Shown one piece after another: positions 26,359-35,046 of a DNA stretch of 64,000 bases; position 1 is the stretch's first letter; each line of letters begins with the position of its first letter. The stretch is taken from contig JBILHS010000012.1 of assembly GCA_044350425.1 (NCBI GenBank), forward strand, positions 1-64,000. Reading direction: 5' to 3'. Both the position numbers and the translations under genes were made by a program. The stretch comes from M3007 sp044350425 (lineage in GTDB: Bacteria; Bacteroidota; Bacteroidia; Chitinophagales; Saprospiraceae). Under the pieces are notes generated by a model. The model saw only the letters and a list, made by a program, of their open reading frames with translations. It had not been told where the DNA came from and did not search any database.

Positions 26359-27915
26359 ATGCACCGAATACTCCGGATTTCCCTTTTCTGCCTTTTTGCA
26401 TTCGCCGCCGAATCTCTTTCCGGCCAGCCCGCCGCTGTTCTTGACACCTTGGGCAACCGGCTTACTTTGCTGATGCAACTGTCTCAATCTGGCAATTACG
26501 AACAAGCTCAGGTGGAAGTCGAATTCTTTCGGGAGTTTTTAAAAAGGCAAAAACTTCCAATCAGCTCCAAGGCCCTGAGCCTGATGTCTGGTATTTACAA
26601 AGCCAATCAGGATGACCGCAGTGCCACCCGATTGCTGGCAGATGCAGAAATGGATGCCAGACACGATCCAAATTTTATGAATAAGGCAGCCTTGCTAAAA
26701 ACATTGGTTCAGGAGTGTGGCAAATGGCAGCTTCCCAACCAAGCACTGGTGTGTCAGCAGCTTTTGGCCGTTACGCAAGATTCCATAGCGATCCGAGAAC
26801 GCCGTCTGGAAACGCGTGGCATGCAACAGCAATTCGATTCTCTGGCTGCGTTGCGGCAACGAGAACTAGCAGAACAAAACAGATTTATAAGGATTGAGCG
26901 GGATAAGGCCTGGCTTTATGGTATCCTGGGCGGAATATTTTTGCTGACTTTAATGGTCTGGAACGCCCGAAGCGACGGCCGCTGGCGCAAAAGACTGCAA
27001 AAGAAGGAGCGGGAATGGGATGTAATGCGCGCGAACCTCCAACATGAGGCCAATGAAAACGCGATCTCTGCTGGCGTGGAAGCCACCCAAGAACTTCAAA
27101 AAAGTCCCCGGGCTGCTGCTGATCAATATACGGTTTATCAGGGGAATAAGCCTGAACAGATCTGTCTGCTGATCGAGCCCAACCGCCAGGTCGTCTTGTA
27201 TTTAAAATCGTTACTTTCGGATCGTTTTCAGATCGAAACCGCTAACAGCAGCTCAGAGGCCTTGCAAATGGCTTCTGAAATGTTGCCAGACCTTATTGTA
27301 TGTGACGTTTTGATCCAAGGTCACGCCGGCATCGAGATCGCCCGACAGATCAAACTCAGTGAACGCACCAACCACATTCCTGTCGTGCTACTCACCGATA
27401 AATTTGGGAACGAAGGCAAACTTGACGCGCTCCGCGCAGGTGCGGATGCCTGGTTTACCCGTCCGGTCATTGATGATGAGTTCGATGCTTCGGTACAGCG
27501 CCTTTTAGATGCCCGCAAGTTGAAACATGAGCAATTCAGCCGCTTCCTGCAACTGTATTTTTCTGAAAATCGGGTGCCGCTGGAAGATCCGTTCCTGCTG
27601 CAAACGGTCCAGATGATCGAGTATGATCTCGCCAATCCCGACTTCATGGCCGACGATATCGCACGTAGGCTTCAACTCTCTAAAACGCACTACGTCAAAA
27701 AGTTAAAGGTACTCACCGGCAAAGAACCCGTACAACTCATCCGTGAAATGCGGCTTGAAAAAGCCAAAACCCTGCTTGAAAAACGGGCCGGGACGCCACA
27801 GGCTATTTCCGAATTGGTGGGCTTTAGTAGTCCGGGCACCTTCGCCTTGGCATTTAAAGAGTATTTTGGGGAGAATACTTTGTTGTTGTATTCTTTACCG
27901 CCAAGTCGATTGTAA
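26359..27915 (+). CDS. membrane-anchored receiver-AraC regulator lacking a histidine kinase domain
   Basis: A 518-residue protein from the ATG that begins a signal peptide (MHRILRISLFCLFAFAAESLSGQ); an in-frame ATG at 26302 adds 19 residues. The order is signal peptide, helical TPR-like sensor (about 25-180), one transmembrane helix (about 184-201), coiled-coil linker, receiver (about 267-380), then an AraC DNA-binding domain (about 410-510, DIARRLQLSKTHYVKKLKVLTGKEP). Hybrid two-component proteins in Bacteroidota normally contain HisKA and HATPase_c between the membrane helix and the receiver; these are absent. The receiver keeps aspartate in VCDVLI (about 316), but the usual acidic pair is IEP and the lysine is arginine (FTRPV). 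Phosphorylation is therefore doubtful. Confidence 0.82.
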   Translation: MHRILRISLFCLFAFAAESLSGQPAAVLDTLGNRLTLLMQLSQSGNYEQAQVEVEFFREFLKRQKLPISSKALSLMSGIYKANQDDRSATRLLADAEMDARHDPNFMNKAALLKTLVQECGKWQLPNQALVCQQLLAVTQDSIAIRERRLETRGMQQQFDSLAALRQRELAEQNRFIRIERDKAWLYGILGGIFLLTLMVWNARSDGRWRKRLQKKEREWDVMRANLQHEANENAISAGVEATQELQKSPRAAADQYTVYQGNKPEQICLLIEPNRQVVLYLKSLLSDRFQIETANSSSEALQMASEMLPDLIVCDVLIQGHAGIEIARQIKLSERTNHIPVVLLTDKFGNEGKLDALRAGADAWFTRPVIDDEFDASVQRLLDARKLKHEQFSRFLQLYFSENRVPLEDPFLLQTVQMIEYDLANPDFMADDIARRLQLSKTHYVKKLKVLTGKEPVQLIREMRLEKAKTLLEKRAGTPQAISELVGFSSPGTFALAFKEYFGENTLLLYSLPPSRL

Positions 27916-27957
27916 GGTATTAGTAGGCTGCCGGCCGTTGTACCTTCGCCGGCCAAC

Positions 27958-30075
27958 ATGACATCAGAGCAGCAACATCCACATTTCCAAAACCTGCGAC
28001 AACTGCTTAGGCAGGAAAAAGAAGCAGATCACCGCGCTTTCCTCGAATTAGTTCGGAGCAAACCACTCGCCGATCGGGTAGAAAATGGGTATACCTGGTA
28101 TCCCTTGCAAGTGGTCAACACCGGGTTTGCGCTCAGTGAAAAAGCATTTATCATTGTAGAGCGCACGACACGTCTCAACGCCCCCCACAAACTCCGCGCA
28201 GGTCAGACGGTAAGTCTGTTCAGCCTCGCGCCTGATGCGGATGAACCTGAAAAACAAGGGGTGATCAACTTTGTGGAGCGCAATCGCATGAAGATCATCC
28301 TAAATGCCCGGGATGTGCCAGACTGGATCAACGCCGGCCAACTCGGAGTAGATATGCTCTTCGATGATCGCAGCTACCATGAGATGAACCGTGCACTGGA
28401 AAAAGTGATCGCTGCAAAAGGAGACCGGCTGGCAGAATTGAGGGACATCATGACACCCCGACAAAATTCAGCCGGAGAATGGAGAACTGCTTCATCCAAA
28501 GTATACACACCTTCAACCACAGCGCACTGCATTCCGGATGGAGCACTTGAAACAAGCCTTTTAGACAAGAAAGACATCCATCTTTCTAAAGTAGATGAAA
28601 GTCTGGCTACAGATGAAAAGGTAGTTCGAGGCCTGAATCCATCGCAGCAAATGGCGGTCGAAGCCATTCTTTACAATCCCGATGTTGCGATCATTCATGG
28701 CCCCCCTGGCACCGGAAAAACCACCACCCTGGTGGCCGCGATCAAGTCATTGGCGCAAACCGAGCAAACTGTGCTCGTTACTGCACCCAGCAACACAGCA
28801 GCCGATCTACTCACAGAACGTTTGGCTGGCCAGGGCCTGAATGTAGTACGGATCGGCAATGTCAGCCGGGTCGATGACAGTGTACTCCAACATACTGTAG
28901 ATGCGCTTCTGGCTGCACATCCGGAGGCAAAAAACATCAAAAAAGTAAAGATCGCTGCAGCAGATTTCCGCCGTCAGGCTGGTCGGTTCAAACGCAATTT
29001 TGACGCGGAAGATCGTCGGGAGCGAACCCACCTGAAACAACAAGCCCGGGACCTTGACGCCTGGGCCCGCACCCTGGAAGACCGGATTGTAGATGAGATC
29101 CTGAGTGGAGCTCAGGCCATCACCTGTACCCTGGTAGGCGCTGCCCACCCACTTTTAGAAAAGCGTCGGTTTCGCACTTGTGTGATCGACGAGGCAGCAC
29201 AGGCGCTGGAGCCTGCCTGTTGGATTCCCATTGCAAAATGTAGTCGGGTGGTAGTTGCCGGCGACCCATTTCAATTACCCCCAACTGTTAAAAACGCAGA
29301 TGCTGCCCGTCAGGGACTTTCGACAACCCTGATCGAACGCTGCCTTAAAATCATTCCAGACCATGTGAACCTGCTCACGGTACAATACCGAATGCATCGG
29401 GTGATCATGGGGTTTCCCAATCATTACTTTTATGGAGGCGAGTTGGTAGCCCATGGCAGCGTGGCTGGCCATGAATTATTGACCCCGGATATTCACCCTT
29501 CAGAAGCCAGTGTGACCTTTATTGACACCGCAGGTTGTGGTTTTGAAGAACGGGTGCAGGAAAGCCCGGGGGCGCTGCATCGCAATCTGAGCAAATTCAA
29601 CGCCGAGGAAGCTATGCTGGTTCGGGCTCATTTGCTTCCTTTATTGCGGCGATTTAGCGATTCATTGCCCTCAGAAGAGACCTCTTCTGATCCTGCGCTC
29701 TCCCCCACCCTGCCCAGCATTGGAGTACTTTCTCCTTACCGGGAGCAGGTCAATCAACTGGAAGAAATATTCCGGGATGATCCGGTTCTTGCCCCATTGC
29801 TTTCGTCCGGCACTGCAACGATCAGCACCATCGACGGTTTTCAGGGTCAGGAGCGTGATGTGATCTACATCAGCCTGGTACGTTCCAATAACAAACATGA
29901 GATCGGATTTTTACAGGACTATCGTCGGATGAATGTGGCCATGACCAGAGCACGGAAGGTGCTGGTGGTCATTGGTGATTCCGAAACGATCGGGCACAAC
30001 AAGTTTTACCAGGAGTTTCTGGATTATTGCTCCGAACATGGAGCATATCGCACGGCCTGGGAATTTTTTCTGTAA
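27958..30075 (+). CDS. superfamily 1B helicase, Upf1/IGHMBP2-like
   Basis: A 705-residue helicase. Motif I is HGPPGTGKTT (about residue 240), Ia is VTAPSNTAADLL, II is VIDEAAQALEP (DEAA box, as in Upf1-type helicases), III is VVAGDPFQLPPTV, IV is GVLSPYREQV, V is TIDGFQGQERDVIYISLVRS, and VI is DYRRMNVAMTRARK. The N-terminal 230 residues include a beta-barrel-like region (1B-type) with ALSEKAFIIVERT. Upf1-like enzymes unwind RNA or DNA 5' to 3'; bacterial members are poorly characterised. It starts 42 bp after the receiver-AraC gene and is probably read from the same direction. A near-promoter TACCTTCG lies 11 bp upstream. Confidence 0.9.
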   Translation: MTSEQQHPHFQNLRQLLRQEKEADHRAFLELVRSKPLADRVENGYTWYPLQVVNTGFALSEKAFIIVERTTRLNAPHKLRAGQTVSLFSLAPDADEPEKQGVINFVERNRMKIILNARDVPDWINAGQLGVDMLFDDRSYHEMNRALEKVIAAKGDRLAELRDIMTPRQNSAGEWRTASSKVYTPSTTAHCIPDGALETSLLDKKDIHLSKVDESLATDEKVVRGLNPSQQMAVEAILYNPDVAIIHGPPGTGKTTTLVAAIKSLAQTEQTVLVTAPSNTAADLLTERLAGQGLNVVRIGNVSRVDDSVLQHTVDALLAAHPEAKNIKKVKIAAADFRRQAGRFKRNFDAEDRRERTHLKQQARDLDAWARTLEDRIVDEILSGAQAITCTLVGAAHPLLEKRRFRTCVIDEAAQALEPACWIPIAKCSRVVVAGDPFQLPPTVKNADAARQGLSTTLIERCLKIIPDHVNLLTVQYRMHRVIMGFPNHYFYGGELVAHGSVAGHELLTPDIHPSEASVTFIDTAGCGFEERVQESPGALHRNLSKFNAEEAMLVRAHLLPLLRRFSDSLPSEETSSDPALSPTLPSIGVLSPYREQVNQLEEIFRDDPVLAPLLSSGTATISTIDGFQGQERDVIYISLVRSNNKHEIGFLQDYRRMNVAMTRARKVLVVIGDSETIGHNKFYQEFLDYCSEHGAYRTAWEFFL

Positions 30076-30083
30076 GCCCGGAC

Positions 30084-30677
30084 TTAATCCGTTTTTAACC
30101 AGCCTGTAATACTCATACGTGGTGCATGTGTCAGGAGTACCTCATGCTCCAGTTCGCTGCTTTTGAAGAAAACACAGGTGCCATTGAGGGGAGCGATGGT
30201 TTGGGTATGACCGTCATGGAAGATGCATAATTCACCGCCGTCTTCCGGCGCCCATTCCGCATTCAAATACATAATCATGGAAAAAGCCCTGCCTTTGTTA
30301 CTGCGGAACTGATCCAGGTGTTTTTTGTAAAAACTACCGGTTTCATACAAAGCATAGTGAAACTCATAACTGGTAATGCCCGTATAACAGGTACTGTTCA
30401 GATGCCGCACAAAAAGGTCCATCAACTGAAAAAAGTTGTTTTCATGTGGATCATCATGCTTAGGATCCAGCCAATAGATCTTGTCGCTTCGGATCAGTTT
30501 ATCCTGTTGGAGCGCTGATTCATTCCCGATACCCGCTTCACGCAATTGATCTTCCGCAAAAAGAGTTTTTAAATTTCCTTTGAGATGTGCGGCCAGGGGC
30601 AAATTCAAAAAATGCTCCACCAAGCCTACTTTATCCGCTACATAACTGTCGATCAGGCAATTGAAGATATTTTCCAA
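30084..30677 (-). CDS. 2OG-Fe(II) oxygenase, prolyl 4-hydroxylase-like, with TTG start
   Basis: A 197-residue cytoplasmic protein with the P4H/EGL-9-like fold: YETGSFYKKHLDQF supplies the H-x-D pair, SELEHEVLLT the distal histidine, and APRMSITGWL the 2-oxoglutarate arginine. These enzymes hydroxylate protein prolines or related side chains; bacterial relatives act on ribosomal or translation factors and on PiuC-type targets. The start is TTG at 30677: an in-frame TAA lies three codons upstream, and the next ATG (within QLMDLF) would cut away about 85 residues. It converges on the helicase gene, with only 8 bp between stop codons. Confidence 0.82.
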   Translation of the reverse strand: MENIFNCLIDSYVADKVGLVEHFLNLPLAAHLKGNLKTLFAEDQLREAGIGNESALQQDKLIRSDKIYWLDPKHDDPHENNFFQLMDLFVRHLNSTCYTGITSYEFHYALYETGSFYKKHLDQFRSNKGRAFSMIMYLNAEWAPEDGGELCIFHDGHTQTIAPLNGTCVFFKSSELEHEVLLTHAPRMSITGWLKTD

Positions 30678-30739
30678 TAGGAATTATGATGGCAAAACCT
30701 GGCATAAAACCAGGATTCCATCAAGGTAGTTCTTATTTT

Positions 30740-31945
30740 CTACTTCAAGCGTCCCAACACCTCCTTCATCCGTCGGATCGCCTCCCGCAATTGCTCCTCT
30801 GAAGCCGCATAACTGAGCCGGAAACAATTTGGATCGCCAAATGCCGCACCGGAAACCAGGCCCACATAAGCACTGGTCATTACGTAATCACAAAAATCGT
30901 CGGCGTCTTTGATCACGGTATGACCATCTGTTTTTCCGAAATAGCTGCTCACATCCGGGAAAATGTAAAATGCTCCGTCCGGGTGGTTGGCGCGTATACC
31001 TGGGATCTCCTCGATCATGGAAAGGATGATGTCGCGCCGTTCACGGAATGCTTCACGCATCACCTCGGTAGGGCCAAGATCGGCCATCAAAGCCACTGCA
31101 CCTGCCTTTTGGCTAAAGGATGCAGCACCGCTGGTCACTTGTCCCTGAATCTTGGTACAAGCATCTGCAATATATTTTGGGGCTCCCATATAGCCCAGTC
31201 GCCAACCGGTCATGGCGAAACCTTTAGCAAAACCATTTACTGTAACCGTACGGTCTTTTACCTGTGGGAAAGAGCCAATACTCACATGCTCATGGGTGAA
31301 GTTGATATATTCATAAATCTCGTCACTGATCACCACAACATGTTCGTGCGGGGCCAGTACATTGGCATAAGCTTCTAATTCTTCCCGGGTAAAAACACTG
31401 CCTGTCGGATTACATGGGGAAGAAAAAATAACGAACTTGGTACGAGGTGTGATGGCATCAGCCAATTGCTGAGGGGTAGGTTTAAAGTCCCGGTCCACCC
31501 CGGCATACACGCAAACCGGCACGCCTTCCGAGAGTTTTACAATTTCCAAATAGGATACCCAATAAGGCGAGAACAGGATCGCCTCGTCGCCTGGGTTGAG
31601 CAAAGCCTGGCATAAGTTATAGATCGTTTGTTTGGCTCCGTTGCTCACCACGATCTGCTCCGGACGGTAATCCAGGTTATTATCCCGCTTGAATTTTTCG
31701 CTTATGGCCTTGGTCAGCTCTGGAAGCCCGGCCACGGGCGTATATTTGGTGTAGCCGTCCTGGAGTGCCTGATAGGCCGCTTCTTTGATGTGATCCGGGG
31801 TGTCAAAATCAGGTTCACCCAGACTCAGACTAATAACATCGTGGCCAAGTGCGCGTAATTCGCGGGCCATTCGTGCCATTTTTAGGGTTTCCGATTCAGC
31901 GAGATGTAGGACGCGCTCCGAGAGCATGTTGAGAGTAGAGGTCAT
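30740..31945 (-). CDS. class I pyridoxal-phosphate aminotransferase (aspartate aminotransferase-like)
   Basis: A 401-residue PLP enzyme of fold type I. It has LSLGEPDFDTP near the N-terminus, NGAKQTIYN for cofactor phosphate binding, FSSPCNPTG with the conserved asparagine, SDEIYEYI, and the Schiff-base lysine in NGFAKGFAMTGWRLGY. The subgroup Ib pattern fits bacterial aspartate/prephenate aminotransferases, so L-aspartate and 2-oxoglutarate are the likely pair. The ATG at 31945 leaves a leader of roughly a dozen bases after the -7 element at 31965; the ATG at 31927 (MLSERVLHLAES) is an equally good start. It is transcribed alone. Confidence 0.9.
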   Translation of the reverse strand: MTSTLNMLSERVLHLAESETLKMARMARELRALGHDVISLSLGEPDFDTPDHIKEAAYQALQDGYTKYTPVAGLPELTKAISEKFKRDNNLDYRPEQIVVSNGAKQTIYNLCQALLNPGDEAILFSPYWVSYLEIVKLSEGVPVCVYAGVDRDFKPTPQQLADAITPRTKFVIFSSPCNPTGSVFTREELEAYANVLAPHEHVVVISDEIYEYINFTHEHVSIGSFPQVKDRTVTVNGFAKGFAMTGWRLGYMGAPKYIADACTKIQGQVTSGAASFSQKAGAVALMADLGPTEVMREAFRERRDIILSMIEEIPGIRANHPDGAFYIFPDVSSYFGKTDGHTVIKDADDFCDYVMTSAYVGLVSGAAFGDPNCFRLSYAASEEQLREAIRRMKEVLGRLK

Positions 31946-31964
31946 ATTGTCAAAAAATAAGGCG

Positions 31965-31972
31965 CAAATTTA
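31965..31972 (-). promoter_or_regulatory. -7 promoter element of the aminotransferase gene
   Basis: TAAATTTG on the minus strand fits TAnnTTTG, 19 bp before the first ATG. It sits inside the imperfect palindrome GGCGCAAATTTACGCC (31961-31976), which could be an operator. Confidence 0.5.
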
Positions 31973-32014
31973 CGCCTAGCTGATCAAATAAGTAACGATG
32001 AAAGAACAAGAAGT

Positions 32015-32230
32015 CTATAAACGATGCGAATAATGCCAAACCAACATGGCAGCCAGAATCAAAATAAGCAATATCAATACCACCACCCAGATCTGTAAAA
32101 AACGGATCCCACGCCGCCTGGGGCGACGGTTTCGTTCGAGTTTTTGTTCCAGTTTTTGCCAAACCTGTTCGGACGGCTTTTCCTGGATATTATCCTCGTT
32201 TTCTTTGAAGAAATCAAATAAGTCTGGCAT
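32015..32230 (-). CDS. small single-pass membrane protein downstream of an ECF sigma factor
   Basis: A 71-residue protein with a charged N-terminal half (MPDLFDFFKENEDNIQEKPS, WQKLEQKLERNRRPRRRG) and one transmembrane helix (WVVVLILLILILAAMLVW) near the C-terminus. It starts 34 bp after the sigma gene stop. The location and the charged-cytoplasm-then-helix layout suggest an anti-sigma or sigma-tethering role, but the protein is far shorter than classical FecR or zinc-binding anti-sigma factors, so this is inference only. Confidence 0.7.
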   Translation of the reverse strand: MPDLFDFFKENEDNIQEKPSEQVWQKLEQKLERNRRPRRRGIRFLQIWVVVLILLILILAAMLVWHYSHRL

Positions 32231-32264
32231 GGTCAGGACTGTAAATGAGGACTTGTGGGTTGAA

Positions 32265-32795
32265 TTAATAAAAGCCTTTGTTTTTCATCAGGTTGCGAAG
32301 TTTTTCCTTCGCCAGGATCAATTGACTTTTGCTGGTATTGATACTGATTCCAAGCGTCTCCGCAATTTCAATATGCTTAAAGCCCTCCAGCACATAAAGA
32401 TTGAAAACTGTCCGATAGCCTGGAGGCAGTTGCTCCAAAAGTTCCAGAATTTCCCGCACAGAAATATCGGATTCGATGTTAAACCCATCTGATTGATCCG
32501 GAATTTGTGCGTCATCGCCCGGAAAAATGAGGGGCTGTACCTTCCGAAGTGTCATCAGACACTCATTTACCATGATCCGACGCATCCAACCTTCAAAATT
32601 TCCAATGCCGGAATAACTTTCAATCTGGGAATAAATCTTGAAAAAACCACTTACCAAAGCCTCCTCAGCATCTTCCCGTGACCGCAAATAACGCTTGCAT
32701 ACGCTGAACATCAGCGGTGAATACCGTTCGTAAAGCCACTTTTGGGCGGCACGGTCCTGCTCTTTTAGGCGTAGAAGTAATTCTTCAGTGGTCAT
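32265..32795 (-). CDS. ECF-type RNA polymerase sigma factor
   Basis: A 176-residue sigma-70 family protein from the ATG at 32795 (MTTEELLLRLKEQD); an upstream in-frame ATG at 32846 would add 17 residues. Region 2 is visible as YERYSPLMFSVCKRYLRSREDAEEALVSGFFKIYSQI with GNFEGWMRRIMVNECL, and region 4 as LPPGYRTVFNLYVLEGFKHIEIAETLGIS..TSKSQL. ECF factors of this kind redirect RNA polymerase to stress or surface-related regulons. It is followed by a small membrane protein that may hold it inactive. No FecR/SusC trio is present, so it is not of the polysaccharide-locus type. Confidence 0.92.
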   Translation of the reverse strand: MTTEELLLRLKEQDRAAQKWLYERYSPLMFSVCKRYLRSREDAEEALVSGFFKIYSQIESYSGIGNFEGWMRRIMVNECLMTLRKVQPLIFPGDDAQIPDQSDGFNIESDISVREILELLEQLPPGYRTVFNLYVLEGFKHIEIAETLGISINTSKSQLILAKEKLRNLMKNKGFY

Positions 32796-32905
32796 TTTTT
32801 CATTTTCACGGACAAAGTTGAGAATACTATCGCATAGAGTAGCCACCTTTGTGCGTCATTTTAATCAAGTCGGGCTTGCAACCATTCATGTTCAATACAT
32901 TTTTG

Positions 32906-33310
32906 ATGTCAATTTTAAAAAAAGGAACCAGAAGATATAGTATTTTTCACCTCAAATGTCCAAGATGTCATGAGGGTGAAATGTTTGAAACGGGCAGTTG
33001 GGCCTTTGTTCGGTCTTTTGACATGCTCAAACGTTGCCCAAAATGTGACCTTAATTATTTTCCGGAACCGGGTTACTATTATGGCTCCATGTTTATCTCC
33101 TACATATGGACCGGATGGTTCTGCCTGCTGTTTATCGCGTTTTTTCATTGGTATTTGGGTTGGAGTCAAACCGTTGCATTTACTTTATTAAGCATCTTTT
33201 TGGTGGTTAATTTCGTCTATGTGTTTAGAATTTCACGTATGATGTGGATCAATCTTCATGTCAAATACGATCCAAAAGCCATTGAAAAACACCTGGCAAA
33301 AAAGGTTTAG
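32906..33310 (+). CDS. DUF983 family membrane protein
   Basis: A 134-residue protein from the ATG at 32906; in-frame ATGs at 32849 and 32888 are also possible. Two CxxC pairs (CPRC near the start and CPKC about 36 residues later) form a zinc-ribbon-like knuckle, followed by two transmembrane helices (YIWTGWFCLLFIAFF and VAFTLLSIFLVVNFVYVF). This is the DUF983 layout. The family often occurs near cytochrome oxidase assembly genes in proteobacteria, but not here. The function is unknown. It is transcribed divergently from the sigma factor gene. Confidence 0.82.
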   Translation: MSILKKGTRRYSIFHLKCPRCHEGEMFETGSWAFVRSFDMLKRCPKCDLNYFPEPGYYYGSMFISYIWTGWFCLLFIAFFHWYLGWSQTVAFTLLSIFLVVNFVYVFRISRMMWINLHVKYDPKAIEKHLAKKV

Positions 33311-33381
33311 CCTTCCCGCCGCTAAAGTTGTTAGGCTTTACCTGAACAATCAAACTTCCATCCACTATAAAGTATTTTAAT

Positions 33382-34308
33382 ATGAGTGACAATCAAAATT
33401 CCCGCACCTATGGCATTGTGGTCACCTTACTGCTCCTCCTTTCTGCCGGCCTTGGTTTTTTCTTTTGGCAAAAATCGAAGAACTACCTCGCCGAAAATGA
33501 AAAGATGGAGCAAGAGCGTGTGGCCTTAGAATCTGAAAAGGCTCAGATCACAACTTCTTTGGATAGTATCACCATGGCTTATGCAATCTTGCGTACTGAA
33601 AATGAAAGCTTGCAAGGCCGTGTGGCTACCTCCGCTCAACAGGTAGCACAGAAAGAAGCGACCATTAGCCAGATCAAAATCACCTCGGTGAAGGACTTGG
33701 AAGGTCTCCGTGCCCAGGTTGCGGAGTTAAAAAAGGCCAAAATAGAATTAGAGACCATCATCACCGGCTTGCGTCTGGAAAATGACCAACTCAAGGTCCA
33801 GGTGGCACAACTCACTTCAGACAATGCTTCTCTGAAGGGTGCTAACACTGATCTTACGGGGCAGGTTCAAGACCTGGCCAAGCAATTGGAATCTCAAATC
33901 AAAAAGACCCAATCGGCTACATTCAAAGCGACCTCTTTCTCTGTCCAATGCGAGCGCCGGGGTGATAAACTGACTACGCGGGCTAAAAAAACCCGGGAGA
34001 TCTTTGTCAGTTTTGACCTTGCGGATGTGCCCCAGGCTTATCAGGGACAACAAAAGCTTTATCTGGCAATGACCGATGACAAGGCTGTGCCTGTCATGAG
34101 CAAAACTGCGGCCAAAGCAACCATCAATGCGCCAGCTGGCCCTGTCAATATCACCGCTCAGGAGGTCAAGGAGGTGAATCTGACTGCTGTACAACGGGTT
34201 ACTTTCAGCCACAAATTTGATGAGCGCCTTAAGTCAGGCAATTATGTGGTAGGCATCTATTGCGAGAGAGGTTTGCTGGGTTCAGCAACCTTTAGACTGG
34301 GGAAATAA
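33382..34308 (+). CDS. membrane-anchored coiled-coil protein
   Basis: A 308-residue protein. Residues 11-29 are an N-terminal transmembrane anchor (GIVVTLLLLLSAGLGFFFW). Residues 32-180 form a long coiled coil rich in E, Q, K and L heptads (MEQERVALESEKAQIT, LRLENDQLKVQVAQLTSDN). The last 120 residues are a compact globular domain beginning FKATSFSVQCERRGDKLT and ending YCERGLLGSATFRLGK, probably beta-rich. The single helix at the N-terminus suggests a periplasmic coiled coil held at the inner membrane. I do not recognise the family; it stands alone on the plus strand. Confidence 0.78.
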   Translation: MSDNQNSRTYGIVVTLLLLLSAGLGFFFWQKSKNYLAENEKMEQERVALESEKAQITTSLDSITMAYAILRTENESLQGRVATSAQQVAQKEATISQIKITSVKDLEGLRAQVAELKKAKIELETIITGLRLENDQLKVQVAQLTSDNASLKGANTDLTGQVQDLAKQLESQIKKTQSATFKATSFSVQCERRGDKLTTRAKKTREIFVSFDLADVPQAYQGQQKLYLAMTDDKAVPVMSKTAAKATINAPAGPVNITAQEVKEVNLTAVQRVTFSHKFDERLKSGNYVVGIYCERGLLGSATFRLGK

Positions 34309-34321
34309 GCATGGATCGAGC

Positions 34322-34792
34322 TTAGATCACTTTATCCGCACAGCAAGAAGAAGCAAACGCATCCGGCTTGGCTTTGAAAACAAAACCCATGCTGAGGATA
34401 TAGCCCATGGCCTCCTTGAGCGCTGTATTGCTCTCAAAGGTTGGATCCGTATTAATATCAGCATGTACTTCAAGTGCTACGTCGAATTGATCAAGCAGTG
34501 CACAGAGCGCGTATGCAGTTTCTACCGAGCGGCCTACTTCGAGGATCATTCGCTCGCGGATGGTCATTTTTCGCAAACTTTTCTCGTTTGAAATAAACAT
34601 AAAACCGCCCCGCTTTTCTCGTAGAAATACGATTACAGTAGCAAAGTACACCTCTGTTCCGATCACTTGTGAGTCGGTCCCGATACACACCTTCAGTTTG
34701 TGACCCTCGGCGCCCTCGCGGCGAATGGTCTCCTCCACCGCAGTGAGCAGGGGGGGGTCGATTCGTTGGCCGTTGAGCCGTCTCCATTCCAT
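34322..34792 (-). CDS. YkuK/DUF458 family RNase H-like protein
   Basis: A 156-residue protein with the YkuK-family pattern: VCIGTDSQVIGTEVYFATVIV at the first acidic strand, RMILEVGRSVETAYAL in the helix, LEVHADINTDPTFESN, then MGFVFKAKPDAFASSCCADK at the end. The conserved D and E residues sit where RNase H-like nucleases bind metal, so a nuclease or nucleic-acid-binding role is predicted, but the family has no established function. It converges on the coiled-coil gene, with 13 bp between stops. Codons 12-15 lie on a run of eight Cs on the minus strand (34750-34757), a possible slippage site. Confidence 0.85.
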   Translation of the reverse strand: MEWRRLNGQRIDPPLLTAVEETIRREGAEGHKLKVCIGTDSQVIGTEVYFATVIVFLREKRGGFMFISNEKSLRKMTIRERMILEVGRSVETAYALCALLDQFDVALEVHADINTDPTFESNTALKEAMGYILSMGFVFKAKPDAFASSCCADKVI

Positions 34793-35046
34793 AGGTCAAT
34801 AATTTAGGCCGTTAATAAATTTTGTCAGGAGAGAACGCCCCAAAAGTGCAGATTTTTTTCAAAACATTCACCCTAAAAATGAAAATTTACAGCAATTTAA
34901 TTTGCATATTTGACATTTCTGCATTAACAATTGTTGGCATCATAAACCTTGAGCTTACCATAGAAGTTCCCAGCCCATAAAAATGGCCCCTGAAATAGTT
35001 GTAGCTCTCGTGCTGGTATCGGAAATTTGCACTTTATGCATTTATT

